From: an uncultured Saprospiraceae bacterium
GTDB taxonomy: Bacteria > Bacteroidota > Bacteroidia > Chitinophagales > Saprospiraceae
Direction of reading: 5' to 3'
DNA length: 64,000 bases
Assembly: GCA_937959275.1 (NCBI GenBank)
Contig: CALGLU010000058.1
Span: 118,290 to 182,289, forward strand
The notes beneath the pieces were generated by a model that was not told the DNA's origin, did no database searches, and was given only the letters and a program-made list of their open reading frames with translations. A program made the position numbers and the translations under genes. Shown here in pieces: positions 45,390-52,928 of the stretch (position 1 is its first letter; each line of letters opens with the position of its first letter).

Positions 45390-46784
45390 TTACAACTTAT
45401 AAAACTCCTCCCACCCTTTTCGAGGCGCAACATCTGTTAATAGTAAATTCGCTAATGGATTATTAGTGACCTGCTTGCTTTTGCGATCGAATATTAATTT
45501 AGCATTTAAGCGTTGTGCCAATACACCCAATGCAAAAACTTGGCTCAGCGGGCCAGCTATATCAAATGAGGAACGGCATTTTTCTTCACCCTTACAGGCC
45601 AGCAAGAAGTTCTCAAAGTGATTGGAACTACTTTCAGGGATATCAGGTAGGCTTGACGCCATGTCCTTCGCCTTATCCTCTGGTATAATCTCCAATGTAC
45701 TTCCATGAGATTTCCCTTTGAAGGTTAGGTCCTTTCCATAGATTATTTTTCCTGGATTCAACTTGACTTCTTCTAATTTACCATCGCTTGGTGGTGGGAT
45801 ATTAGGATCTAATCCTGAGACACCATAACCTTTTGGAATGGGCGGCAAGTTATCAAGCCCATCATACCATGTCAGGTCTAATGCTGGCATATCTCCACGT
45901 TTGGGAAACTTAAATTCGATCGTTGAAGACATCGGGAAAAAGAATGGATTGTGTCCATCTAGTCGTGTCGGATTAACTTCATAAGGTAATCCGAGATCCA
46001 AAAATTCATGAACAGTATCCATGGTGTGCGCGCCCCAATCGCCTAGTGCACCCATACCAAACTCGTACCAGCAGCGCCACTGCCCATGATGATAATCCTT
46101 ATGATAATCATGGTGTCGTGCCGTCATCAGCCATGTATCCCAATCCATTGTATCAGGGACCGCCTGCCCTGCTGGGAAGCTTTGCATCTTAGGGTCCCAG
46201 CTGTGCCATCTACGTCGATTATTCATATGCGCACTGACCTTCGTCACATCTTTTATAATGCCATGCTCCACCCAGGTTTTAAATTGAAAATAGTTGGCTT
46301 CTGAATGACCTTGGTTACCCATCTGTGTAGCAACCTTATATTTTTTGGCTCCATCCATCATGCGTTGTACTTCGTCGAATGTTCGAGCCATTGGCTTTTC
46401 GACATACACATGTTTACCGAGTGACATGGCTAGCATCGTGATCGGGAAATGTGAGAAGTCAGGCGTACCAACACTCACAGCTTCTATCTCATCGCCCATC
46501 TTTTCAAACATTTCTCTAAAATCCTGGAAGCGAGGCACATTGGGAAAAGCCTTGATCACCTTGGCTGTATGCTCGGCGCCCATATCCACATCACAAAGTG
46601 CTACAATATTCGCCAAGCCAGTCTCATGAAGCGACATCGCAATATTACCACCACGATGACCAACACCAACACATGCCAGATTCACTTTATCGCTTGGGGC
46701 TGTATGGTTTGTGATATTGCCTAGGGCGGCAGAAGGGATAATGCTAACTCCTGCGGCAGTTTGGATAAAGTGTCTACGTTTCAT
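45390..46784 (-). CDS. Gfo/Idh/MocA family oxidoreductase, exported
   Basis: This 464-residue NAD(P)-dependent oxidoreductase acts on a sugar or related substrate. It begins 'MKRRHFIQTAAGVSIIPSAALG', a Tat-like signal (two Arg before a hydrophobic stretch), as in many exported Bacteroidota members. The Rossmann part shows 'VNLACVGVGHRGGNIAMSL', 'IVALCDVD', 'VSVGTPDFSHFPITMLAMSLGKHVYVEKPMARTFDEV', with the EKP motif and 'QMGNQGHSEANYF' following. The middle 'WYEFGMGALGDWGAHTMDTVHEFLDLGLP' is typical of this subfamily. The substrate cannot be inferred, and no sugar gene is adjacent. Confidence 0.92.
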   Translation of the reverse strand: MKRRHFIQTAAGVSIIPSAALGNITNHTAPSDKVNLACVGVGHRGGNIAMSLHETGLANIVALCDVDMGAEHTAKVIKAFPNVPRFQDFREMFEKMGDEIEAVSVGTPDFSHFPITMLAMSLGKHVYVEKPMARTFDEVQRMMDGAKKYKVATQMGNQGHSEANYFQFKTWVEHGIIKDVTKVSAHMNNRRRWHSWDPKMQSFPAGQAVPDTMDWDTWLMTARHHDYHKDYHHGQWRCWYEFGMGALGDWGAHTMDTVHEFLDLGLPYEVNPTRLDGHNPFFFPMSSTIEFKFPKRGDMPALDLTWYDGLDNLPPIPKGYGVSGLDPNIPPPSDGKLEEVKLNPGKIIYGKDLTFKGKSHGSTLEIIPEDKAKDMASSLPDIPESSSNHFENFLLACKGEEKCRSSFDIAGPLSQVFALGVLAQRLNAKLIFDRKSKQVTNNPLANLLLTDVAPRKGWEEFYKL

Positions 46785-47217
46785 GTGTGTTATTTTAGAT
46801 ATTGATATTAATTCTAAACCAATTTAAATAAATCTTGGGGAAAAGACGGTGAGATTTTGTGGGAATGTCATAGCATAGCGAAGATCCTATACCGAACGTA
46901 GTGAGCGGCGGGATGGGAATGTTGCAGCTCAGCAGGGATCATGGATTGGATACAAACTTGTCTCAATTATAATTAGCTGCTGATCAATTTAAGGAATGTG
47001 GTTCACTTTTTCAAAGGGAATACAAGGGATTTTGTTTTGACTTGCATAATCATCGGGCTAGGAATCCAAACATATGCAGACAATTGATCTTTTTAAAAAT
47101 CACAAGCTCAAATAAAATAGATGCTGTTGAATTTAAGAAACACGGTTAAGGGGTTTTGCTTTGACTTGCCGAATCATTGAAATCAATCCTCAGAATTTAT
47201 TTACTATAAAGCTAAAA

Positions 47218-47241
47218 AGGCTGCCTCAGTTGAGACAGCCT
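47218..47241 (-). terminator. Hairpin terminator downstream of the 47376-49451 gene
   Basis: The minus strand reads AGGCTGTCTCA-AC-TGAGGCAGCCT then TTTTT, an 11-bp stem with one mismatch and a T-run. It is preceded by AAATCTCTGTG, which also precedes the hairpins after the other secreted-protein genes (50790 and 52889). Confidence 0.75.
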
Positions 47242-47277
47242 CTTCACAGAGATTTGTGTTAATTGACATTTAATAAA

Positions 47278-47349
47278 TTAGTCGTTTTGACAATCAACTC
47301 CTTGGGTGTATAAGAGGTCTTCTATAAGATGGCAGAAGTAAAATCTAAA
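47278..47349 (-). pseudogene. Decayed copy of the 'PNGxCYR' C-terminal module
   Basis: On the minus strand this stretch reads '...HLIEDLLYTQGVDCQND' and a stop. The matching end of the 52929 gene is 'SDAGLLYAQGIECP' and a stop. The shared LLYxQGxxC pattern and the shared sequence after the stop (AAATCTCTGTG and hairpin) suggest the tail of a lost gene. Upstream codons no longer match the module. It lies just past the stop of the related gene 47376-49451. Confidence 0.55.
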
Positions 47350-47375
47350 CATATTATGGATATAAATTGAATCAT

Positions 47376-49451
47376 TTATTCGTCACAAAAGCCATTTGGA
47401 TCAATAATCGTTTGAATCGTAATACATGGTTGTCTGAATACTGTATCTAATACGCCATTGTTATCGACATCGATTACATCCCAGGTAAATATGGTCATTT
47501 GTTGGCCGCCTATATCATCGCAAGTAAAATCGGTAACATTATCTGTTGGATCAAAAGAAAATGATGATATAATTTGTGTAGATGAAGGATAGCAATCATA
47601 TTCTAGGGTCGCGATTTCGGAAGCCTGTATTGCGACTGTGCCAGAATCGTCTATTGATTTCACAAGCCATTGGCATGTAAACGTCGTTGGCAAGTTTGGG
47701 TCGGCAACATGTACAGTAAAGTGATCAGTTGCAAACAGATTACACTGTTGGTCTTCTACAGTAATCGTTATGGTGTGGAGTCCAAATGGCATAGTACCAC
47801 TTAGTGTATAAGCAATAGAAGATCCGCTTACTGATGTAGTTTCAATCATTACATTTGCTAAGGGTGAATTTGGTCCGGCAATATCAACACGAGTGGATAA
47901 ATATTCGGGTATGCAATATTGAATTGAAAACGGTACACTTATGGAGACTTCACAATTTTCATCTCCTACAGTAGACAGATCAGTCAAGGACTGCAAAAAT
48001 ATTGGTGCGTTTTCCATAGACGGACAAGACCTTTGCAAAGCAACACTGCATGTATCTTTGTTTTCAGAGCCATCCACAGCAAAAATAAGTAACTCTGCAA
48101 CGCCAACCCAAACAGAACCTTGTTGAGGCACTTGATAGATTCTTGGACCTGCACCATCCGTATTTGTGGGTATTAACGCGTCACAATTATCTAAGCCATC
48201 TCTCAGATCAGGAATTAGGAATTGACAATTTGAGTCTATTGGCATCATAATCGTTCCATTGGCTGGACATATAATATTTGGAGCGACTAAGTCTACGACT
48301 TCCAAGTCAAAGGAACAGGTAAATATCGAGCCATCATAATTCATAGCCGTCATCGAAATAGTATCTGTTGATAGACCATAAAGAAGAGTAGCTGGAGCTG
48401 GTGACTGTACGATATCTCCCAAACCGATATTACTTGTGCAAGAATTTGAAATTAAAACCTGATTTCTATAATTGCTGACAAACGCAGTGCAATCCTGATT
48501 TAACGACACCACTTGGTTAGCGGGGCATTCTATGCTGGGAGGAAGAGTATCGATGACGCTCACTGTAAACGCCACATGAGTTAACAGATTACAATTAGAA
48601 TCTTCTACATCGATATAAATATAAGTTTGACCTATGGGAATACTGCCGCTCAAGAGATAATTCGAAATCGAATCTGTAGTCTCTTCCGTATTTATCATGA
48701 GTGATGAATTCAAAATGCCATAGGAATTAAGGTCAACAGATAAGCGGTCTGGGAATCGATAATCAACTTGAAACGGGAGTTGTAGGAATGCCATGCACGT
48801 ATCATCTGCTAAAAGAGTCATGTCAGGCAAGTCTTGTAAGAAAGTTGGAGCATCTTCTATTGGGGGACAAAATTGGTCAATGCAATTATCAGGATCAATG
48901 AGTGCTTCAAACATAGCAGGCTGTAAGACTTCAAAATTTGGATTGAGTACGATTTCATTTGATTTAAAGATGACATGTGAACTGGTATCGACCGTCCCAC
49001 TAGATAAAATAGATTCAAAAGACTGATATGTATCTTCTGGAATAAAGACATCATTGACTGATAGGACATCATAGCATGGATCTCTTTCTAAGACGGTGAC
49101 GATACAATTGTTGCAACCTGGCACACCGTGGCTATCGATGATGTAGCAAGAATCTGAAATTGCTTGACCTAGACACACATTATTTTGTACAGGAGTGCCA
49201 TCGCCACAAGTCATGCCCGCTTCAAAAACAATATTTTTAAAATCAGGATACATGGGATGAATATATACGCCAATTCTGTCGTTTCCATTCACTCTATCAA
49301 AACATTGACAGCCGTTAATATCTGGTCCAACAACGTATTCATCATTCGCAGCATATCCACAATTAGAGACTTCGATTTTTATGGGTCGTTGACTGTAGAT
49401 AGTTGACATAGTAATAATGAAAAGTATACAAAAGATGATTTTAGTTTTCAT
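47376..49451 (-). CDS. Secreted modular protein with HYR-like and repeated 'APxFLQ' domains
   Basis: This 691-residue protein has the signal peptide 'MKTKIIFCILFIITMSTIYSQ' and many Cys, as in secreted Bacteroidota surface proteins. In order: an N-terminal Cys-rich domain; a segment 'VIFKSNEIVLNPNFEVLQPAMFEALI' like the coat-hanger stack near export-associated domains; a ~105-residue module starting 'APTFLQDLPDM'; HYR-like repeats ('PPSIECPANQVVSLNQDCTAFV', 'APNIICPANGTIMMP'); a second copy 'APIFLQSLTDLS'; and a last domain ending 'IQTIIDPNGFCDE'. The last two match gene 50870-51790. I see no standard type IX sorting domain. The function is unknown; it is probably adhesive or structural. Confidence 0.8.
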   Translation of the reverse strand: MKTKIIFCILFIITMSTIYSQRPIKIEVSNCGYAANDEYVVGPDINGCQCFDRVNGNDRIGVYIHPMYPDFKNIVFEAGMTCGDGTPVQNNVCLGQAISDSCYIIDSHGVPGCNNCIVTVLERDPCYDVLSVNDVFIPEDTYQSFESILSSGTVDTSSHVIFKSNEIVLNPNFEVLQPAMFEALIDPDNCIDQFCPPIEDAPTFLQDLPDMTLLADDTCMAFLQLPFQVDYRFPDRLSVDLNSYGILNSSLMINTEETTDSISNYLLSGSIPIGQTYIYIDVEDSNCNLLTHVAFTVSVIDTLPPSIECPANQVVSLNQDCTAFVSNYRNQVLISNSCTSNIGLGDIVQSPAPATLLYGLSTDTISMTAMNYDGSIFTCSFDLEVVDLVAPNIICPANGTIMMPIDSNCQFLIPDLRDGLDNCDALIPTNTDGAGPRIYQVPQQGSVWVGVAELLIFAVDGSENKDTCSVALQRSCPSMENAPIFLQSLTDLSTVGDENCEVSISVPFSIQYCIPEYLSTRVDIAGPNSPLANVMIETTSVSGSSIAYTLSGTMPFGLHTITITVEDQQCNLFATDHFTVHVADPNLPTTFTCQWLVKSIDDSGTVAIQASEIATLEYDCYPSSTQIISSFSFDPTDNVTDFTCDDIGGQQMTIFTWDVIDVDNNGVLDTVFRQPCITIQTIIDPNGFCDE

Positions 49452-50000
49452 AGTAAAGGTCTTAGTATATAATCCAATATTAGAATTATATATTGATTAA
49501 TAAATGTTGCAATAGAAGTGTTCGATATCGTCTTTTCTTCAGTACATAGATATGTTCAATTACAAAAAATAACAAGACAATATTTTCTATTTCTCCTATA
49601 TTATTTTTTGAATAGATTAGTACATCTATCTGACTATCAGCTTATTGTCTTCTATATTGTCATAATTATTTAATCTCCGCAAACCGAATAAAACTAAGAG
49701 ATTTTCTGAATGGAGCCCTTCGAAATTGAAGTTGGCTATTAGCAACATAAACAATAAGCCCACCCGCGCCCTTGAATCCCTAAAGGGAGGCCAGCGCAGA
49801 GCCATGTCTTGAATTTATGTGGGCGAATTCCCTTTAGGGCTAGGGCGCGCGATAGCAACTAAATAATTTACTTTTTTAAAAAATGCAATTTGAAATGCAC
49901 ATAGACAAATCCACACATTAAAACAAATGAACTGGAAATTGCATTCTTGCAAATAGATTTAAAGGGCTGAAAATGAGATATAAAAATCGACTTATTTTAA
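49452..50000. other. Gene-free region with a GC-rich inverted repeat
   Basis: The region is AT-rich except for an inverted repeat at 49766-49788 (GCGCCCTTGAATCCCTAAAG...) and 49829-49850 (TCCCTTTAGGGCTAGGGCGC...). Short direct repeats TAGCAAC lie just outside the arms and might be a target-site duplication. I recall the motif 'CCCTAAAGGGAGG' as a recurrent intergenic palindrome in Bacteroidota. No ORF is evident. Confidence 0.5.
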
Positions 50001-50120
50001 TCAGAATAAATTTATAGCTGCTCCAATTTGTATCGCTTGACTTCTGGCAAATGCAAAACCTATTGAACCTCCATTTAAATCAGTTATATTCATACGAACC
50101 GACTTAATCCTGAGTGCCTC
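50001..50120 (-). pseudogene. Detached C-terminal end of the outer-membrane barrel gene
   Basis: The minus strand encodes 'SVRMNITDLNGGSIGFAF' and continues '..QIGAAINLF' to a stop at 50001-50003, in the same frame as the barrel gene at 50202-50762. Alternating residues and a final Phe are typical of the last strands of an outer-membrane beta-barrel. Between the two pieces lies a long palindrome containing the present stop codon. I read this as the original C-terminus, cut off by the palindrome. Confidence 0.65.
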
Positions 50121-50275
50121 AAGAACTAAATATACAGCCATATTAAATTGTTCTTTTCCGCCTTCTCTGCGTTACAGAACCGGCCTTGATAGCTTTGGCT
50201 ATCAAAGCGAACCTGTGCCTTGAGTAGACGAAAAATAACTGCTTTCATATAGCCATTTATTTAGTTCTTGAGACA
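50115..50275. repeat. ~160-bp perfect-centred imperfect palindrome inside the barrel gene end
   Basis: The arms CTCAAGAACTAAATA (50118-50132) and its complement (50258-50272) are perfect over 15 bp, and both are centred on 50195. The centre is TTGATAGC-TTTG-GCTATCAA (50186-50205), with imperfect pairing in between. The segment would fold into one long hairpin. The stop codon of the barrel ORF (50202-50204) lies in the central stem, so the last ~25 codons of the ORF come from this element. The core ATAGCTnnGGCTAT is shared with the element at 11075-11280. Confidence 0.7.
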
Positions 50276-50762
50276 CTAGGACATATCTCGCTTCAATGGA
50301 CAATTGATCTGTCAATCTAAAAGACATTCCAGCAAGGCCACTGTGATTCCACTTCAGCTGATATATTGCAAAGACCCCTACTCTTCTTGTGGCTTCATAG
50401 CCAAGCAATACAGCAATTTTATCTGACAGTTTATATGAAGGAATAACGGAAGCATTTAGTTCTGTAAAGGAATAGACCATATCTCTATTAAAGAGCTTTT
50501 CAGGATTATAACCACGTTTGCTGAACTGCAATTCGGAGCGCAAGGCGAAGCGATTCGATAGTTCGAAATGAATCGTTGGGCCAAGATAATATCCGGCTAT
50601 TGAATTATCTGCAGCGATGAATGCTGCGGCTGTTTCATTGACTTCGTCATTGGGTCTGTGTAACATGGATGAGTGATTGTATCCTGCGCGGAAACCGATG
50701 TCAATTTGTGTGAAGGCTGCGAGAGGGAATAGTAACAGGAGTATGATAAATACATGTTTCAT
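50202..50762 (-). CDS. Outer-membrane beta-barrel protein (PorT-like), C-terminally truncated
   Basis: This 186-residue protein has the signal peptide 'MKHVFIILLLLFPLAAFTQ' and alternating hydrophobic strands typical of small eight-stranded barrels: 'IDIGFRAGYNHSSML', 'GYYLGPTIHFELSNRFALRSELQFSKRGYN', 'YSFTELNASVIPSYKLSDKIAVLLGYEATRR', 'SGLAGMSFRLTDQLSIEARYVLV'. The ORF then runs into a palindrome and ends '..SYFSSTQGTGSL', not in a barrel strand. An in-frame strand-like remnant lies downstream at 50001-50120. So the gene is probably truncated and may not fold. It lies after a terminator-like hairpin, so it seems to be transcribed on its own. Confidence 0.75.
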   Translation of the reverse strand: MKHVFIILLLLFPLAAFTQIDIGFRAGYNHSSMLHRPNDEVNETAAAFIAADNSIAGYYLGPTIHFELSNRFALRSELQFSKRGYNPEKLFNRDMVYSFTELNASVIPSYKLSDKIAVLLGYEATRRVGVFAIYQLKWNHSGLAGMSFRLTDQLSIEARYVLVSQELNKWLYESSYFSSTQGTGSL

Positions 50763-50789
50763 GATGTTCTATTTATTGGGGTTAAAAGT

Positions 50790-50814
50790 GGAGCCTTGCG
50801 GGTGGCAAGGCTCC
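50790..50814 (-). terminator. Hairpin after the 50870-51790 gene
   Basis: A perfect 10-bp stem, GGAGCCTTGC/GCAAGGCTCC, with a five-base loop. On the minus strand it follows AAATCTCTGTG (plus 50816-50826) and precedes ACTTTTAAC, a weak T-run. The same leader and hairpin arrangement occurs at 47218 and 52889. Confidence 0.65.
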
Positions 50815-50869
50815 GCACAGAGATTTATATTTTAAAGATGAATAGAGGATCATTATGATAATCAAATAG

Positions 50870-51790
50870 CTAAAATTGGCAAAAGCCATTTTGGTCAACG
50901 ACCGTTTGGATAGCAAAACAGGGTTCTCTAAATACGGTATCTAGTACGCCATCGTTGTCACTATCAAGCACGTCAAAAATGAACATGGTCACCTGGTGGT
51001 CTCCCAAATCTCCACATACATAATTTCGGACATTGTCGGTTGGATCAGCAGAAAAAGCTGAAATTATTGTTGGTGCTAAAGGATCACATGAACTTCCTTC
51101 TGTGACACATACAATTTCATCTGAAGTAAATGTGACTGATGGTATCGGACCATCTTCAAGTGATTTTACTATTTTTTTACATTGGAAAGTGGCTGGTGTT
51201 CCATTCGGTGCGACTACAACTACATCAAAACTTTTAAATGTGGAAAGGGCACAATTAGAGTCGTGAGCTAATACGGTTACAGTATGTATACCAATTGGCA
51301 CAGTTCCACTCAATGTGTACTCTAAAGTAGATCCATTTGTCGCCGTATTAACTATAGCTAAATCTCCACTTGTCGAATTTGGACCTGCAATAGAAAAGCT
51401 CATAGAAATATGATCGGGAATGCAATACTCTATTTGAAATGAGACATTGATCTCAGCTTCACAATTCCCATTCGCATCAAAGCTTAAATTAGAAAATTCT
51501 TGCAAGAAAGAAGGTGCGTCGGCATCTTCGGGACAAGTCATACATGGAGTAAATGGACATGCTACAGCTTCTGTTCCAAAAGAGCCATCATCTTGGACAA
51601 GCACACGAAAGCATGTGCCATTAGGAGCTGTCATGACAATGCCATCACAAGATCCTTCAATAAAAATATCACCATCTTCGATGTGAAGTTCAGGAAGAGG
51701 AGCTAAAGAATTATTGGCACAGCTTTGTGCTTCAACATTATTTAAGGAGCCAATTACCCAAATGATTAGAATAACTATATAATGATTCAT
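50870..51790 (-). CDS. Secreted protein with PNGxCYR-type module and 'APxFLQ' domain
   Basis: This 306-residue protein begins with a signal peptide 'MNHYIVILIIWVIGSLNNVEAQ'. Residues about 30-75 are the module 'LHIEDGDIFIEGSCDGIVMTAPNGTCFRV', which in neighbouring genes sits at the C-terminus. Next is a ~105-residue domain starting 'APSFLQEFSNLS' and containing 'FQIEYCIPDHIS', then a last domain ending 'IQTVVDQNGFCQF'. The last two match the end of gene 47376-49451. It starts 4 nt after the 51795 gene on the same strand, so the two are cotranscribed. The function is unknown; cysteine content suggests an extracellular, disulfide-bonded protein. Confidence 0.78.
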   Translation of the reverse strand: MNHYIVILIIWVIGSLNNVEAQSCANNSLAPLPELHIEDGDIFIEGSCDGIVMTAPNGTCFRVLVQDDGSFGTEAVACPFTPCMTCPEDADAPSFLQEFSNLSFDANGNCEAEINVSFQIEYCIPDHISMSFSIAGPNSTSGDLAIVNTATNGSTLEYTLSGTVPIGIHTVTVLAHDSNCALSTFKSFDVVVVAPNGTPATFQCKKIVKSLEDGPIPSVTFTSDEIVCVTEGSSCDPLAPTIISAFSADPTDNVRNYVCGDLGDHQVTMFIFDVLDSDNDGVLDTVFREPCFAIQTVVDQNGFCQF

Positions 51791-51794
51791 GGTA

Positions 51795-52841
51795 CTAGTT
51801 TGGGCAGGTTACAAAAGTTGTTTCTAAATCACCGTTGTTGTTGACGGTCATTCTGTAGCAGTTTCCATCAGGAGTGGTAAAGACGACACCACGACATGAT
51901 TCTTCTAGATAAACGTCGCCATCTTCAATATGGACGTCTGGTTTGATGTCTTGGTCGCATAAAGGTTCTTCACATAATCCTTCATTAGCTAATTCTGGAT
52001 ATCTGTAAATACCGTTTATAGAACCACCAGAAGCATAAGAATAATACGACAAATAAATTCTACTCCCGATTGATCCCAGAATAAACGGGGCAATAGTACC
52101 TCCTTTACCCTGAACTAATTCAAAACAGGTTAAAGGGACTGGATTTAAATCAGATGTTAATTGGAAGTGATCGCCGTAATCAATAGAAAAAACTTCTCCA
52201 TTTACATCTACCTCGTCAGTAGCACAAAATATGCTTGTTGTTGGCAGCGAAGAACTATAATTGGATTCAGAAATCGAAACAATAGTATTTATAATTGGAT
52301 CAAATTCATAATAGTAATATTCTACAGACGGACCAGCTGTATTTGTAAAAATATATACCTTATTGTTTGATTCATGAATTCGAATCGTATTTTGAATCGG
52401 TCCTGGAAATTGGTAATCATTAATAATTACTCCGCTTGAACTTAATCTATAAAGAAGGAGTTCGGTTTCCCCAAGTCCAAAGCCTACGAAATAATATTCT
52501 GAATTCACTGCTGTGATTCCGCGGCTATAAATAGACAAATTAGGGTCATTAAATATAGTTGTTGGCATATTATTAATTAAGCTAATTCTAGAGATTGATT
52601 GAAAGTCATATGCGTACAGTGATCCATTATATTCCATAGTAAGTTGTCCGGGTACTATAGAGGTTATAGTTTCAGATTGATTTAAAAAATAAATTATACC
52701 ATCACTTCCTTCAAAGTATAAACCATTGGTTTTACATATGACACTTCCACCCCTTATAATATTTGAATCAATAAGTGTTTGGCCAGATAATAAATTCCAA
52801 AATCCAGTAATAAGAATAAATAGAATGCAGTGATTTTTCAT
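51795..52841 (-). CDS. Secreted protein with propeller-like repeats and C-terminal PNGxCYR module
   Basis: This 348-residue protein has the signal peptide 'MKNHCILFILITGFWNLLSGQ'. The middle has irregular beta-rich repeats ('GIIYFLNQSETITSIVPGQLTMEYNGSLYAYDF', 'NNKVYIFTNTAGPS') that could form a beta-propeller; I cannot name a family. The last 50 residues are the shared module: 'VHIEDGDVYLEESCRGVVFTTPDGNCYRMTVNNNGDLETTFVTCPN'. It is followed 4 nt later by the 50870 gene, whose own module lies at its N-terminus. The function is unknown. Confidence 0.75.
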   Translation of the reverse strand: MKNHCILFILITGFWNLLSGQTLIDSNIIRGGSVICKTNGLYFEGSDGIIYFLNQSETITSIVPGQLTMEYNGSLYAYDFQSISRISLINNMPTTIFNDPNLSIYSRGITAVNSEYYFVGFGLGETELLLYRLSSSGVIINDYQFPGPIQNTIRIHESNNKVYIFTNTAGPSVEYYYYEFDPIINTIVSISESNYSSSLPTTSIFCATDEVDVNGEVFSIDYGDHFQLTSDLNPVPLTCFELVQGKGGTIAPFILGSIGSRIYLSYYSYASGGSINGIYRYPELANEGLCEEPLCDQDIKPDVHIEDGDVYLEESCRGVVFTTPDGNCYRMTVNNNGDLETTFVTCPN

Positions 52842-52888
52842 AATAATTTAATTATTAAAGATTTAAAGATTATATGATTTTATAAATC

Positions 52889-52911
52889 GGAGCCTTGAGT
52901 TTCAAGGTTCC
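52889..52911 (-). terminator. Hairpin after the 52929-55349 gene
   Basis: A 10-bp stem with one G-U pair, GGAGCCTTGA/TCAAGGTTCC. On the minus strand it follows AAATCTCTATG (plus 52913-52923), close to AAATCTCTGTG at the other two sites. No strong T-run follows. Confidence 0.6.
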
Positions 52912-52928
52912 TCATAGAGATTTTAATT

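Larger units (their letters stand above)
46785..47375. other. Gene-free region with two repeat pairs, a terminator and a decayed module
   Basis: No intact gene is visible. A ~30-bp direct repeat, GGGAATGT..AGC..AGC...GATC, lies at 46861-46890 and 46914-46943. A second direct repeat, AAGGG.TTTTG.TTTGACTTGC..AATCAT, lies at 47022-47053 and 47147-47177. A terminator-like hairpin is at 47218-47241. A decayed copy of a protein module lies at 47278-47349. The latter two are listed separately. Confidence 0.55.
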
